DNA of 63,980 nucleotides from positions 1 to 63,980 of the forward strand of contig JACCES010000021.1 of the NCBI GenBank assembly GCA_013416455.1, given 5' to 3'. Origin of the DNA: Alcaligenaceae bacterium (GTDB taxonomy: Bacteria > Pseudomonadota > Gammaproteobacteria > Burkholderiales > Burkholderiaceae_B). The translations under genes and the position numbers were made by a program. Below are positions 1-9,056 of the stretch, one piece after another (within the stretch, counting starts at the first letter, position 1; each line of letters begins with the position of its first letter). Below the pieces are notes generated by a model, which worked only from the letters and a program-made list of their open reading frames with translations, ran no database searches and was not told the DNA's origin.

Positions 1-7
1 CCGTTAC

Positions 8-121
8 GCTTGACGACCATAGCAAGGTGGACCCACTCCTTCCCATCCCGAACAGGATCGTGAAACGCCTTCGCGCCGATGATAGTGGACGTACGTCTGT
101 GAAAGTAGGTCATCGTCAGGC
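8..121 (+). rRNA. rrf: 5S ribosomal RNA
   Basis: Structural RNA of the large ribosomal subunit. The stretch carries the conserved 5S blocks CCCATCCCGAACAGG and GAAAGTAGGTCATCGTCAGG, and its two ends (GCTTGACGAC and GTCATCGTCAGGC) pair to form helix I. It is followed directly by a terminator hairpin, so the window opens at the 3' end of an rrn operon; the 16S and 23S genes lie outside. End positions are estimated from the helix I pairing and may be off by a few bases. Confidence 0.93.
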
Positions 122-134
122 ACTTATACCCCAG

Positions 135-167
135 AACCCCATCAGCCAATACGCTGGTGGGGTTTTG
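135..167 (+). terminator. rrn operon terminator
   Basis: An 11-bp stem (AACCCCATCAG at 135-145 with CTGGTGGGGTT at 154-164, one G-T pair) and an 8-nt loop are followed by a short T run. It sits 13 nt past the 5S gene and is the expected Rho-independent terminator of the ribosomal operon. From here to 362 no gene is visible. Confidence 0.85.
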
Positions 168-362
168 CTATTGGCGCGGCCTGTGTGCGCAATCCCCGTC
201 GTTCACGGCAGCACAAGCCCTGTCGGTCACGGCAAGGCCAGGGGCGGCAGGATCCATCCGGGTTAGCATCCGGCGAACCTCGTCTTGATGCCGTCGCCGC
301 AGGGTTAACGTCGTTAATTACCCTGCCAGGGGCTGCCAGCGCTGCGGCGGGGTGGCGCAAAC

Positions 363-2885
363 CTACGCGGCATGCTTCATCAGCCAATCGGTGAACTGAT
401 CCGCGCTCACCGGCTTTGAATACAGATATCCCTGGCCGTAGTCGCACCCTGCCGCAAGCAGCAGTTCATGCTGCCGTGCACATTCAATGCCTTCGGCGAC
501 GACTCTCAGGCCCAGCTGGTGGGACATGGTGATAATGGCCCTGCAGAGCGCCATGTTTTCTGAATTTTCGGCCAGGTTGCGCACGAAGCTCTGATCGATC
601 TTGATGATGTCGATGTTGAAGCGCCTCAAGTAGGACAAGGACGAGTAGCCTGTACCGAAATCGTCCAGCGCGATCCGGATCCCCGCACGACGGAATTCCT
701 GCAGTCTTTCATACGTGTCTTCCTTGCTTTCCATCAACAGTCTTTCGGTGATTTCTATTGTTATTGCCGAACCCGGCAAATCCAGTTCCTGCAATGCGCA
801 TATCCAGGAATCCGAGTTCAGGCCGTCGAGCTGAAACTGCGCCGGCGATACGTTGATGCTGACCGTCAGAGCCTCGTTTAAATCGCGGCGCCATAATGAC
901 AGCTGTTGCGTGGCCTGATGAAATACGCTCTCGCCGAGCGGTACGATCAGACCGGAATCTTCGGCCAAAGGAATGAAGTCGGCGGGGCTGACCAGGCCGT
1001 GAACAGGGTGCACCCAGCGCACCAGCGCTTCGGCCTTGGCGACGTGCCCTGAACGCAGGTGAATGATCGGCTGATAGTGCAGTATGAATTGCCGGGTGTC
1101 CAGGGCAAACTGCAAGTCGCGCAGCAGATCATGGCGCAATTGCACCGAATCACGCATTGCGCTGGAAAACACGCAGTACTGGTTGCGGCCCCTGTCTTTG
1201 GCGGCATACATGGCCAGGTCTGCGTACTTCAACAATTCGGTGGCGTTATCTGCATGGTGAGGGTAGAACGCGACCCCCACGCTGCAAGAAATGCGTGCCT
1301 CGCTTATGCTCAGGCTGTACGGATGCGAAATTGAACGTAGTATCTTGTCGCATATGGGGTAGACGTCTTCGGGCTTTCTCAAGTCCTGCAGGATCATGAT
1401 GAATTCATCGCCACCCAGACGCGCCACCTGGTCTGAACGCCGGCAGCAATTGCTGATGCGTTGAGCCACCTGTTGCAGAAGTACATCGCCCTGGTCGTGC
1501 CCGAAAGTGTCATTGACTTCCTTGAAGAGGTCCAGATCCAGAAATATAAGGGCGAATGGCAGACCGCTGCGGCGCGATTGTTCAATGCTTTTCTGCAGGT
1601 TTTCGTGAAACATCTGGCGGTTGGGCAATTGAGTCAAGTGATCAAAACGTGCCTGTCGCCAGATCACAGCCTCTTGTCTGCGCTTTTCAGTGACGTCCGA
1701 AAATAGCCCGATGCGGCAGTTCACTGTGCCATCGTCGTTGAAGCAGCTGCTGATCATCAGATGGCTGACGAATTCCCTTCCCGATTTGTGTTTGTTCCAT
1801 ATATCACCATGCCAGTGGCCTGTATCCTGCAGCTCGTTCCACAGCTCACGGAAGAAATCAGGCGGGTGACGCCCCGCGCCGAGTTTGTTCATGCGGCTGC
1901 CTATCATCTCGTCGGCATCGTATCCCGTTATCTTGCTGAAGGCCGGGTTGACGTCCTGCACATGGCCGCCGGCGTCAGTGATGACGATGCCCTCGCTGAT
2001 ATGCTGATACACCAGGGCCGCGCGCCGCAATTTCACTTCGGCCTGTTTCAGATTGGCTTGCTTGATTTCCAGATCGCACAGCAGGTTCTCAATGTGACTG
2101 GACGTTTTATTCATGACCCTGCTCAAGGCGCCGAATTCATCATCGGAATCCAGGCGCAAGCGAATACTGTAGTTGCCGGCTGCCAATTCATTGCTATGAT
2201 GCATCAACTGGTTGATGGGTTTCAGTATCTTGGAAAAAATGATCATCCATGCCAGCAGCAGCATCAAGACGTTGATAAAGAACAAGCCATACATTCTATG
2301 CATGACATGTTCCTGCATGGCTTGTGCGTGGCCGACCAGGCTGTTGATCAGGGTTTCAGTGTTGTTCAACAGCCATTCGTTCGACGCTATCATTTCAAAG
2401 GCGGCGTTTGACTCAAAGATGACCTCGTCATGCGGCATGTCGAGATCGAAGAGCCCGGCGCGCAGGGTTGTCAGCGCGTGGTGATAGGATACCCACGATC
2501 TTTCTATTTCATCCAGTTGCTGTTGCAGTGCGGCGGGAACGGCAGGTATCGTCAGTTCAAAAGCCTGCCCCCCGTAACGCAACACTTCCAGGGCACTTTC
2601 AAAGTCGGCTTCGAGCTCCTGGAAGGCAGAACCCGGGCTCTGATTCTTCCGGTCTTGTGTCGCCAGCTGCATCAACCCGATACGCTGGCTCAGCATACGC
2701 ATCTTGCCGGCAATATTGATCGTTGCGGCGAAGGTATCGGATTCCCGCAGCAGAGACTGGACGACCAGAATATTGCCGGCCGCGAGCATGCTGGCAATGA
2801 TGAACCCCAGTATGAATTTCCTGCGCAGGGTTTTGAATGACAGGAACCTTTTGAACCAATACCAGGCGGGCGTCGGAAAGGGCAT
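363..2885 (-). CDS. PilJ-HAMP-PAS-GGDEF-EAL cyclic-di-GMP signalling protein
   Basis: Membrane-bound bifunctional cyclic-di-GMP enzyme of about 840 residues. An N-terminal transmembrane helix precedes a PilJ-type sensor domain (NIAGKMRMLSQRI), a second helix and a HAMP linker follow, then a PAS domain (SEGIVITDAGG). The diguanylate cyclase domain keeps RLGGDEF and the phosphodiesterase domain keeps the EALVRW and DDFGTGYSSL motifs, so both activities are possible; which dominates cannot be told. An in-frame ATG 108 nt further upstream exists, but the translation before this start is rich in Cys/Pro and does not look like a membrane-protein N-terminus. The gene stands alone, with over 500 nt of upstream DNA. 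PilJ sensors are usually linked to nitrate or surface signals; the ligand is unknown here. Confidence 0.93.
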   Translation of the reverse strand: MPFPTPAWYWFKRFLSFKTLRRKFILGFIIASMLAAGNILVVQSLLRESDTFAATINIAGKMRMLSQRIGLMQLATQDRKNQSPGSAFQELEADFESALEVLRYGGQAFELTIPAVPAALQQQLDEIERSWVSYHHALTTLRAGLFDLDMPHDEVIFESNAAFEMIASNEWLLNNTETLINSLVGHAQAMQEHVMHRMYGLFFINVLMLLLAWMIIFSKILKPINQLMHHSNELAAGNYSIRLRLDSDDEFGALSRVMNKTSSHIENLLCDLEIKQANLKQAEVKLRRAALVYQHISEGIVITDAGGHVQDVNPAFSKITGYDADEMIGSRMNKLGAGRHPPDFFRELWNELQDTGHWHGDIWNKHKSGREFVSHLMISSCFNDDGTVNCRIGLFSDVTEKRRQEAVIWRQARFDHLTQLPNRQMFHENLQKSIEQSRRSGLPFALIFLDLDLFKEVNDTFGHDQGDVLLQQVAQRISNCCRRSDQVARLGGDEFIMILQDLRKPEDVYPICDKILRSISHPYSLSISEARISCSVGVAFYPHHADNATELLKYADLAMYAAKDRGRNQYCVFSSAMRDSVQLRHDLLRDLQFALDTRQFILHYQPIIHLRSGHVAKAEALVRWVHPVHGLVSPADFIPLAEDSGLIVPLGESVFHQATQQLSLWRRDLNEALTVSINVSPAQFQLDGLNSDSWICALQELDLPGSAITIEITERLLMESKEDTYERLQEFRRAGIRIALDDFGTGYSSLSYLRRFNIDIIKIDQSFVRNLAENSENMALCRAIITMSHQLGLRVVAEGIECARQHELLLAAGCDYGQGYLYSKPVSADQFTDWLMKHAA

Positions 2886-3256
2886 GACGATAGTGAACGC
2901 AGGCGGACAATGGGAAGGGTTTCGTTCTATCAGGCTGTATGCAGGGATTCCTTTGGCACCGCATTGATATTGCCGGACTTGACACGCGCTCATGCGGCTT
3001 CGTCGTCAAGGGCGCAGGAAGCGGGCAGCGGTCAACTGTAGAAATATCTGGCGGAAGTTTCCATAATGTGTATCAAAAAATCTATAAATGCAACTAATTT
3101 TTAACATTTCCGTATTAAGTTTTCAGCTGCCCCTGGACGCCGTGTCGCGACAAGAAAAACCCGGGGAAGCCGCAGCAACGGCTGACGGGAAGCGCAGGAG
3201 CGCAACCCGGGGCGCGTGGCTCGCTTATCGCGGCGGGCAGGGTGCCCGGCAGGCGC

Positions 3257-3436
3257 ATGGCTCAGAGCATGAAGGGCGTAACCAGCGATTCAGTGCGGCT
3301 GGGCCTGCCGTAACCCTGACCGGTATTTTCGCGGTTCTCGAAGTGGCGCAAGGGGATGCCGAACAGCTGGCCATGGACGAGATCAATGCGGCGGGCGGCG
3401 TGCCCGGGCGGGGCGTTGCATCTGTTGAAGTCGGCG
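3257..3436 (+). pseudogene. remnant of a branched-chain-type ABC substrate-binding protein
   Basis: Reading from an ATG one finds KGVTSDSVRLGLP and then a stop (TAA, 3311-3313). In the next frame the text continues as VTLTGIFAVLEV...QLAMDEINAAGGVPGR. Joined, this matches the mature N-terminus of Peripla_BP_6/LivK-type receptors (GVT-D-S-I-K-LG ... LTG-FA ... A-DEINAAGGV-GR). The frame break lies near 3308 and the homology stops after about 55 residues, before the Lrp-type gene. No signal peptide is left intact. The best reading is a decayed fragment left by a deletion. Recognition is by motif memory only; no alignment was run. Confidence 0.6.
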
Positions 3437-3442
3437 GCGTCT

Positions 3443-3964
3443 TCAGGCCGGCCCGTCGGGGTCAGTAAGGGGGGCGGCGGAAGGGGCCGCCGCCAGGTTC
3501 ACGGTCATGCCGGTTTTGACGCGATCCATGGTCACGAAAGTACGGAAGCGGCGGACGTTGTTGTTGCGGAAGAAGAGCTCGCGCGTGAGCCGCTCGTAGG
3601 CGGCCATGTCCGGCACGACGATGACCAGGATGAAGTCGGCCTCCCCTGTTACGTAATAGCATTGCTGCACGTGGGGCGATGCCGTGAACTGGCGTTTCGC
3701 GGCGTCGATGAGGTCGCCCGTCTCGCTGATGAATTCCACTTCGACAAAAAGGGTGATGGCCTGCCCCACGGACTCGGGGTTGAGTATGGCCGCGTTGTGC
3801 TGGATGACTCCGTCCCGCTGCATGCGCTTGATCCGCCGTTGAACGGCGGGCGTGGACAGGCCGACCGATTCGCCGATCACCCGCTGCGGCGTCAGATTGT
3901 CGCGCTGCAGGATGTCGAGGATGGCCAGATCGAAACGATCCAGGGAAGCGGTGGGGCGGGACAT
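3443..3964 (-). CDS. Lrp/AsnC-family transcriptional regulator
   Basis: Feast/famine regulator of about 173 residues. The N-terminal winged helix-turn-helix shows the Lrp pattern DRFDLAILDILQRDNLTPQRVIGESVGLS split over the helices, followed by PAVQRRIKRMQRDGVI. The C-terminal RAM ligand-binding domain includes YYVTGEADFILVIVVPDM. The start MSRPTASL is preferred over an ATG 42 nt upstream because it begins just before the HTH domain. It is divergent from the diaminopropionate ammonia-lyase gene with about 100 nt between the starts, the usual arrangement for an AsnC-type regulator controlling an amino-acid catabolic gene, so local control by an amino acid (possibly 2,3-diaminopropionate) is inferred. 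Confidence 0.92.
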   Translation of the reverse strand: MSRPTASLDRFDLAILDILQRDNLTPQRVIGESVGLSTPAVQRRIKRMQRDGVIQHNAAILNPESVGQAITLFVEVEFISETGDLIDAAKRQFTASPHVQQCYYVTGEADFILVIVVPDMAAYERLTRELFFRNNNVRRFRTFVTMDRVKTGMTVNLAAAPSAAPLTDPDGPA

Positions 3965-4054
3965 TGGCTCAAGCGGCGGATATGAGAAAAAATTGCGTTT
4001 GATCATTCATAATACAGTCATTTCCTCGGGTCGAGAGCACTATAGTTGTGCAGG

Positions 4055-4064
4055 AAGGAGGTGA
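4055..4064 (+). promoter_or_regulatory. perfect Shine-Dalgarno for dpaL
   Basis: AAGGAGGTGA is fully complementary to the 3' end of 16S rRNA and lies 3 nt before the ATG of the ammonia-lyase gene (GGAGG centred about 8 nt upstream). It fixes that start and is much stronger than other ribosome-binding sites in the window. A TATAGT box at about 4041 could be the -10 element, but no convincing -35 was found. Confidence 0.75.
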
Positions 4065-4067
4065 TTC

Positions 4068-5297
4068 ATGTACATATCCAATGATCTCGACGTTTATAAA
4101 CAGCCGCTGTCGCCCGCCGATGCCAAGGCGCTGGGCCCAGCCGGGGCGGATGCCGCGGCCGCTTTCCTTGAAACGCGCTCCCATCATGCCGAAACGCCGC
4201 TTCATCGCCTGAAGCGGCTGGCCATGGCTCATTGCGTCGACGAAGTCTATGTCAAGGATGAAGGCCGCAGGCTGGGTCTGGGAAGCTTCAAGGCGCTGGG
4301 CGGAGCCTACGCGGTGGTGCGCCTGGTCATGGACCAGGCTGAACGACAGCTGGGAAGGCCTGTGGGCCTGTCCGATCTGGCCGCAACCGAAGTCAGAAAC
4401 ATTGCCGCGGGGATGACGGTGGTGTGCGCCACGGACGGTAACCACGGGAAATCCGTTGCGCTCGGGGCCCGACAAATGGGTGCGCGGGCGGTCGTTCTTC
4501 TGCATGAGGGCGTCAGTGATGCGCGCGTGCAGGCCATCGCCGATCTGGGTGCGCGTATCGTCCGGGTCGCCGGCAATTATGATGATTCTGTGTCGGAAGC
4601 CAATCGTCTGGCCGATGAGCGGGGCTGGGTCGTTGTGTCCGATACCTCATGGCCGGGCTATGAGTACATTCCCACGCTGGTGATGCAGGGCTATACCATT
4701 CTGTTGCGCGAAGCGCTGCGGCAAATGCCGCAAGCGCCGACCCATGTGTTCGTCCAGGCCGGGGTGGGCGGCATTGCCGCGGCCGTTGCGGCGTACATGC
4801 TTGAACGGTACGGGAACGCCCGCCCGGCCGTGGTGGTCGTGGAACCGCAAGGGGCCGCCTGCCTGTTCGAGTCGGCGCAAAAGGGGCGTGCGGTGAAAGC
4901 CGTTGCATCCGCGCCAACAATCATGTCCATGCTGGAATGCTACGAGCCGTCGATGATTGCCTGGCGCATCCTGTCCCGGGCGGCGGACGGTTTCATGACG
5001 GTGGCCGATGAAGAGGCCGCACAGGCAATGAACCTTCTGGCCCGTCCGGCCGATGGCGACGTTCCCGTCGTCGCGGGGGAAAGCGGTGCGGCGGGCATGG
5101 CGGGTTTCATTCAGGCTGTCGGCGACGAAGGGCTGCGGCGCCGGTTGGGGTTGGATGCGGGCGCGCGCATACTGATCATCAATACGGAAGGGGCGACCGA
5201 TCCCGGGCGCTTCCGGGAACTGGTCGGCTTGAGCCCGGAAGCGGTGCGGGACGGGAACCGCAACGCTCATGCCAGGGAGGAAGAGCACAATGAATGA
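4068..5297 (+). CDS. dpaL: diaminopropionate ammonia-lyase
   Basis: PLP enzyme (YgeX/DpaL) that cleaves 2,3-diaminopropionate to pyruvate and two ammonia molecules. At 409 residues it has the family length (about 400). Lys75 in GLGSFKALGGAY is the Schiff-base lysine, TDGNHGKSVA is the substrate-loop Asn-Gly motif, and GVGGIAAAVAA is the phosphate-binding glycine loop. The last codons overlap the start of the M20 amidohydrolase gene by 8 nt (AATGAATGA), so the two are translationally coupled, as in the ygeX-ygeY pair of E. coli. Preceded by a near-ideal ribosome-binding site and divergent from an Lrp-type regulator. Cytoplasmic. Confidence 0.94.
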   Translation: MYISNDLDVYKQPLSPADAKALGPAGADAAAAFLETRSHHAETPLHRLKRLAMAHCVDEVYVKDEGRRLGLGSFKALGGAYAVVRLVMDQAERQLGRPVGLSDLAATEVRNIAAGMTVVCATDGNHGKSVALGARQMGARAVVLLHEGVSDARVQAIADLGARIVRVAGNYDDSVSEANRLADERGWVVVSDTSWPGYEYIPTLVMQGYTILLREALRQMPQAPTHVFVQAGVGGIAAAVAAYMLERYGNARPAVVVVEPQGAACLFESAQKGRAVKAVASAPTIMSMLECYEPSMIAWRILSRAADGFMTVADEEAAQAMNLLARPADGDVPVVAGESGAAGMAGFIQAVGDEGLRRRLGLDAGARILIINTEGATDPGRFRELVGLSPEAVRDGNRNAHAREEEHNE

Positions 5298-6510
5298 CCA
5301 TGGGCCAAGCGCAAGCCTTTCCACCCTGCCGCCTTGCCTGAGTGCGCTGGTTCCGGACAAGCTCGGGGAAGAGATGAAAACATGGCGCCGGCATCTGCAC
5401 AGCCATCCGGAATTCGGTTTTGAAGAGACGGGCACATCGGCCTATGTCGCGGGTGTGCTGAGGGAATCCGGTCTGGACGAGGTCGTCGAGGGCGTAGGGG
5501 GAACGGGTATTGTGGCGACGCTGCGGCGGGGAGGTTCTCCGAGAACCATCGCGTTGCGCGCCGACATGGACGCATTGCGTATCCATGAACGGGGCGGGCA
5601 TTCTTACGTTTCCCGTACGCCTGGGTTGATGCATGCCTGTGGCCACGATGGGCACACGGCCATGTTGCTGGGGGCGGCCCGCCTGCTGGCGGCGGAACCG
5701 GATTTCGACGGTACGCTGCGGTTCATATTCCAGCCCGCCGAGGAATGGGGCCAGGGCGCGCAGGCCATGATCGACGATGGCCTGCTGGAACGGTTTCCGT
5801 TCGGCGAAATCTACGGCCTGCACAACATGCCCGGCCTGCCCGTTGGCCGATTCGAGACTCGGCCGGGGCCGCTGATGTCGGCGGAGGACAATTTCGAAAT
5901 CGTTCTTGCCGGCAAAGGCGGGCATGCCGCCCGGCCGCATTGGGGCAACGAAGTGATGGTGGGGGCCTGCTCCCTGGTAACGAATCTTCAGACCATCGTC
6001 TCGCGTCGAATCGACCCCACGGATATCGCGGTGGTTTCAGTCACAGAGCTTCTGACCGACGGAACGCGCAATGTCCTGCCGGGCAAGGCGCGGATACTGG
6101 GCGACTGCCGCAGTTTTCGTCCGGAAACCAGTGCTCTCATCGAGCGGCAGATGCGCGCCATCGCGCAAGGAACCGCCGCGGCCTTCAATCTCGACGTCGA
6201 GGTCGGATACTCGCGCGTGTTCGTGCCGCTGGTCAATGATGCCGCCCTGGTGGAGGAAGCGCTGTCGGTGGCTCGCGGGGTATGCGATCCGGCGGAAGTG
6301 CGGGTGGCGGCCGAGCCCATGACGGCATCAGAGGATTTCGCGCGTTTTCTGGAACACGTTCCCGGCTGCTTCGCCTTCATCGGCAATGGCCTCGAATCCC
6401 CTCCATTGCACAATGCCGAATACGATTTCAACGACGGCAGCCTTGCCGTGGGCGCACGCTATTTCGCGGAGATCGCAAAGCGGCGGCTGGCGAAGACCGT
6501 GCGGGGGTGA
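5290..6510 (+). CDS. M20-family amidohydrolase (hippurate hydrolase-like)
   Basis: Zinc-dependent peptidase/amidohydrolase of 406 residues in the M20D (HipO/AbgB-type) group. Metal-ligand motifs are visible: RADMDAL, HACGHDGHTAMLLGAARLL, PAEEWGQGA and near the C-terminus PPLHNAEYDFND. The start is the ATG overlapping the dpaL stop, with GGGAGG 11 nt upstream; an earlier ATG at 5269 has no ribosome-binding site. Since it is coupled to diaminopropionate ammonia-lyase, a plausible role is releasing diaminopropionate from an N-acylated or N-oxalylated conjugate, but the true substrate is not readable from sequence. Confidence 0.92.
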   Translation: MNDHGPSASLSTLPPCLSALVPDKLGEEMKTWRRHLHSHPEFGFEETGTSAYVAGVLRESGLDEVVEGVGGTGIVATLRRGGSPRTIALRADMDALRIHERGGHSYVSRTPGLMHACGHDGHTAMLLGAARLLAAEPDFDGTLRFIFQPAEEWGQGAQAMIDDGLLERFPFGEIYGLHNMPGLPVGRFETRPGPLMSAEDNFEIVLAGKGGHAARPHWGNEVMVGACSLVTNLQTIVSRRIDPTDIAVVSVTELLTDGTRNVLPGKARILGDCRSFRPETSALIERQMRAIAQGTAAAFNLDVEVGYSRVFVPLVNDAALVEEALSVARGVCDPAEVRVAAEPMTASEDFARFLEHVPGCFAFIGNGLESPPLHNAEYDFNDGSLAVGARYFAEIAKRRLAKTVRG

Positions 6511-6595
6511 GAATACATCGGCAATATGCGGCCGGCCCCGGCTTTTTCGGGCGAAGGCGCCCGATGACATCGTGGCGCGGAGCCGCAGCCTTTGA

Positions 6596-7753
6596 TCATT
6601 CCTTCATCAATTGCTTGCCGATGACCATCTGCTGGATCTGCGTCGTGCCTTCGTACAGGCGCAGCAGGCGCACGTCGCGGTAGAAGCGTTCCACCTTGTA
6701 TTCATTGATGTAGCCCGAGCCGCCATGGATCTGTACGCCGCGGTCGGCCACGCGGCCCACCATTTCGGTGGTGAACATCTTCGAGCAGGAGGCCTGCATG
6801 CTGACTTCGGGATCGTGGGCGCCCAATGGCTTGGCGTCGTAGAGCCGGGCCACCGACCGCACCAGCGACCATCCCGCCAGCAGTTCGGCCTGGCTGTCGG
6901 CCAGCATGGCCTGGATGAGCTGGAAATCGCCGATGCGCTGGCCGAACTGCCTGCGCTCCCGGGCATAGGCGATGCTTTCGCGGAGAATGCGGCTGGCCAT
7001 GCCGCAGGCGACGGCGGAAACATGCAGCCGGCCCCGGTCAAGCACCTTCATGGCTGTCTTGAACCCCTTGCCGGGCTCGCCGCCTATGATGTTGGCGGCC
7101 GGGACGCGTACGTTGTCCAGGTTGACGTCGCAGGTCTTGGTGCCGCGCTGGCCCATCTTGCGGTCGGGCCGGCCCAGTGTCAGGCCGGGCAGGCCGGCGG
7201 GCACGATGAACGCCGAGATGCCGCCGGCTCCCGGGCCGCCGGTGCGCGCCATCAGGGTGAATGCGCCCGCGCGGGGGGCGTTGGTGATGAAGCGCTTGCT
7301 GCCGCTGATGAGGTAGTCGCCACCGTCCGCCACCGCGCGGGTCCTGAGCGCGGCGGCATCCGAGCCGGCGTCCGGTTCGGTCAGGGCAAAAGAGATGATC
7401 AGTTCGCCGCTGGCGATGCGCGGCAGGTACGAAGCTTTCTGTTCCGGTGTGCCGTCCATCAGAATGCCCTGGGAGCCGATGCCGATGTTGGTGCCGGCCA
7501 GGGAACGGAATGCCAGCGCGGTCTGGCCCAGCTCATAGGCGACTTCGCATTCCTGCGCCATGCTCAAGCCGATGCCGCCGTATTCTTCGGGGATCGATAT
7601 CCCGAACAGGCCCAGTTCCTTCATATCATTGACGATGTCCTCGGGGATGTCATCGTGTTCTTCCACGTGATCTTCTGCGGGGACGAGACGTTCCTGCACG
7701 AAACGCTGGACGCTGGCTTTGAGAAGAAGAAAGGTTTCCTGGTCGAGGGACAT
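6596..7753 (-). CDS. acyl-CoA dehydrogenase
   Basis: FAD-dependent acyl-CoA dehydrogenase of 385 residues that introduces the alpha,beta double bond into an acyl-CoA and passes electrons to ETF. Family features: FALTEPDAGSDAAA (FAD/substrate loop), GGxGYINEYKVERFYRDVR and the C-terminal LYEGTTQIQQ with the catalytic-base glutamate. The start MSLDQETF is taken at the second Met; the ATG 12 nt upstream adds only four residues. It lies divergent from a LysR regulator with about 100 nt between them, suggesting regulation by that protein. Substrate chain type cannot be assigned. Confidence 0.94.
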   Translation of the reverse strand: MSLDQETFLLLKASVQRFVQERLVPAEDHVEEHDDIPEDIVNDMKELGLFGISIPEEYGGIGLSMAQECEVAYELGQTALAFRSLAGTNIGIGSQGILMDGTPEQKASYLPRIASGELIISFALTEPDAGSDAAALRTRAVADGGDYLISGSKRFITNAPRAGAFTLMARTGGPGAGGISAFIVPAGLPGLTLGRPDRKMGQRGTKTCDVNLDNVRVPAANIIGGEPGKGFKTAMKVLDRGRLHVSAVACGMASRILRESIAYARERRQFGQRIGDFQLIQAMLADSQAELLAGWSLVRSVARLYDAKPLGAHDPEVSMQASCSKMFTTEMVGRVADRGVQIHGGSGYINEYKVERFYRDVRLLRLYEGTTQIQQMVIGKQLMKE

Positions 7754-7857
7754 GGTTCCATCCAATAATGAGGTTCACGGCAATTATGGATGCGTCGATC
7801 ATTTTCAACAATGGCTATAATTTTTGATATTCTGTCAAAATAAATCGATCAATCCCT

Positions 7858-8781
7858 ATGGATGCGCAGTCCCTGGTCCTTCTGGCCGACATCGTTGAAG
7901 CGGGCAACCTGAGCCTGGCGGCTCGGCGTCTGAAGATGAGCCGGGCCAATATCAGCTATCACCTTGCGCGGCTGGAAAAGACCCTGGGCCAGCAGCTGCT
8001 GCGCCGCACGACGCGCCGGCTGGAGCCCACCGAGGTCGGCTTTCGCCTGTATCAGCATGGCTGCGCCATCCGCGATGAACTGATGGCCGCCAGGGAATCC
8101 GTCGCCTCGCTTGGGAAAGGCCTGCACGGGACGGTCCGGATGAGCATGCCGACGGGGTTCGGAAACCTGGTGATGTCCGGCTGGCTGATCGAATTCAAAC
8201 GGCTGTATCCCGAGATTTCCCTGAACCTGCTGTTCGAGAACCGGGTGGATGATCTGCTGCGCGACGAAGTGGATATTGCGATCAGGGTCATGTCCGAACC
8301 GCCCCAGCAACTGGTTGCCGTCGAATTGGCGGAAGTCCGTTACGTCGTTTGCGCATCGGCCGATTATGCGCGCGCGCAGCGCATGCCGGCGCGGCTGGAA
8401 GAATTGGCGTCGGTGCCCGTCGTCACTTCGGCCGTGATTGGCCGGGACTTGAGGGTGTCGGCCCACCGGGAATCAGGAATCGAAGACGATGCGGGCCAGG
8501 CGCCGGTGCTGCTCACCCTGCATCCCACCCTGGCTTCGGAAAACTTCCAGTTCCTGCGCGAGGCCGTACTGGGCGGGCTGGGTGTCGGTCTCGTTCCCGA
8601 TTATGTCATCGCGCAGGATGTCGAGGCGGGGCGCGCAGTGACCGTGCTGACGGAATGGCGCCTCAGTGTTTTCGGGACGCGCATGTATCTGCTTCGCATG
8701 CCCGGGCGCTATCAGACGCTGGCGGCCCGCAGCTTGATCGACTTCGTCGTCGATAAGGCCCGATACTGGCAAGGCGGCTAG
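7858..8781 (+). CDS. LysR-family transcriptional regulator
   Basis: 307-residue LysR regulator. The N-terminal HTH reads AGNLSLAARRLKMSRANISYHLARLEK and runs into TTRRLEPTEVG; the rest is a periplasmic-binding-like effector domain ending FVVDKARYWQGG. The HTH has SYHLARLE where SRQI/VSxLE is usual, typical of the DsdC/CrgA-like LysR subgroups. Divergent from the acyl-CoA dehydrogenase gene, its probable target. Its TAG stop lies on the first bases of the 31-bp palindrome arm that follows. Confidence 0.92.
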   Translation: MDAQSLVLLADIVEAGNLSLAARRLKMSRANISYHLARLEKTLGQQLLRRTTRRLEPTEVGFRLYQHGCAIRDELMAARESVASLGKGLHGTVRMSMPTGFGNLVMSGWLIEFKRLYPEISLNLLFENRVDDLLRDEVDIAIRVMSEPPQQLVAVELAEVRYVVCASADYARAQRMPARLEELASVPVVTSAVIGRDLRVSAHRESGIEDDAGQAPVLLTLHPTLASENFQFLREAVLGGLGVGLVPDYVIAQDVEAGRAVTVLTEWRLSVFGTRMYLLRMPGRYQTLAARSLIDFVVDKARYWQGG

Positions 8782-9047
8782 GGCCTGTTGATACTAAAAG
8801 GAGGCTCGCACTGGCTGGATATCGGGTGGCAGGCTAGGCGTGCAGGGCGCCGCATGGCCGCTCCCTGCAAGGCCTGCGCAACGACGCATGGCGCCCGATA
8901 TCCAGCCAGCCCGCAGGGTGAATACGCAAACGCGCGCCTGGCTGCGTTGCGAATGCTCGCCGGGGGGCCGCCACGACTGCGCTTCGCGTCTTGCCATCCA
9001 CACGTTTGCGTACTCATGCGAGCCTCCTTTTAGTATCAACAGGCCCT
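8780..9047. repeat. 268-bp multi-stem palindromic element
   Basis: A structured non-coding block. The outer arms (8780-8810 and 9017-9047) are a perfect 31-bp inverted repeat starting AGGGCCTGTTGATAC. Inside are two side-by-side stems: 8811-8826 with 8894-8909 (16 bp perfect, CTGGCTGGATATCGGG) and 8923-8932 with 9003-9012 (10 bp, TACGCAAACG), so the single strand folds as a three-way junction. A further small stem TGCAGGG/CCCTGCA (8841-8847, 8863-8869) sits in the first branch. Directly after it AACAGGCCC/GGGCCTGTT (9038-9046, 9049-9057) makes another hairpin. It separates the convergent stops of the LysR and FAH-family genes. No coding potential is convincing. Related to the short copy at 17028-17047. 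Confidence 0.85.
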
Positions 9048-9056
9048 GGGGCCTGT

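Noticed and set aside
3088-3468. 126-codon plus-strand frame as an intact gene
   Set aside because: Only its last third resembles a known protein family and the preceding part of that family is in a different frame; treated as a pseudogene remnant.
6547-6564. TCGGGCG/CGCCCGA hairpin between the M20 and acyl-CoA dehydrogenase genes as a terminator
   Set aside because: The T run is on the wrong side for either transcript.
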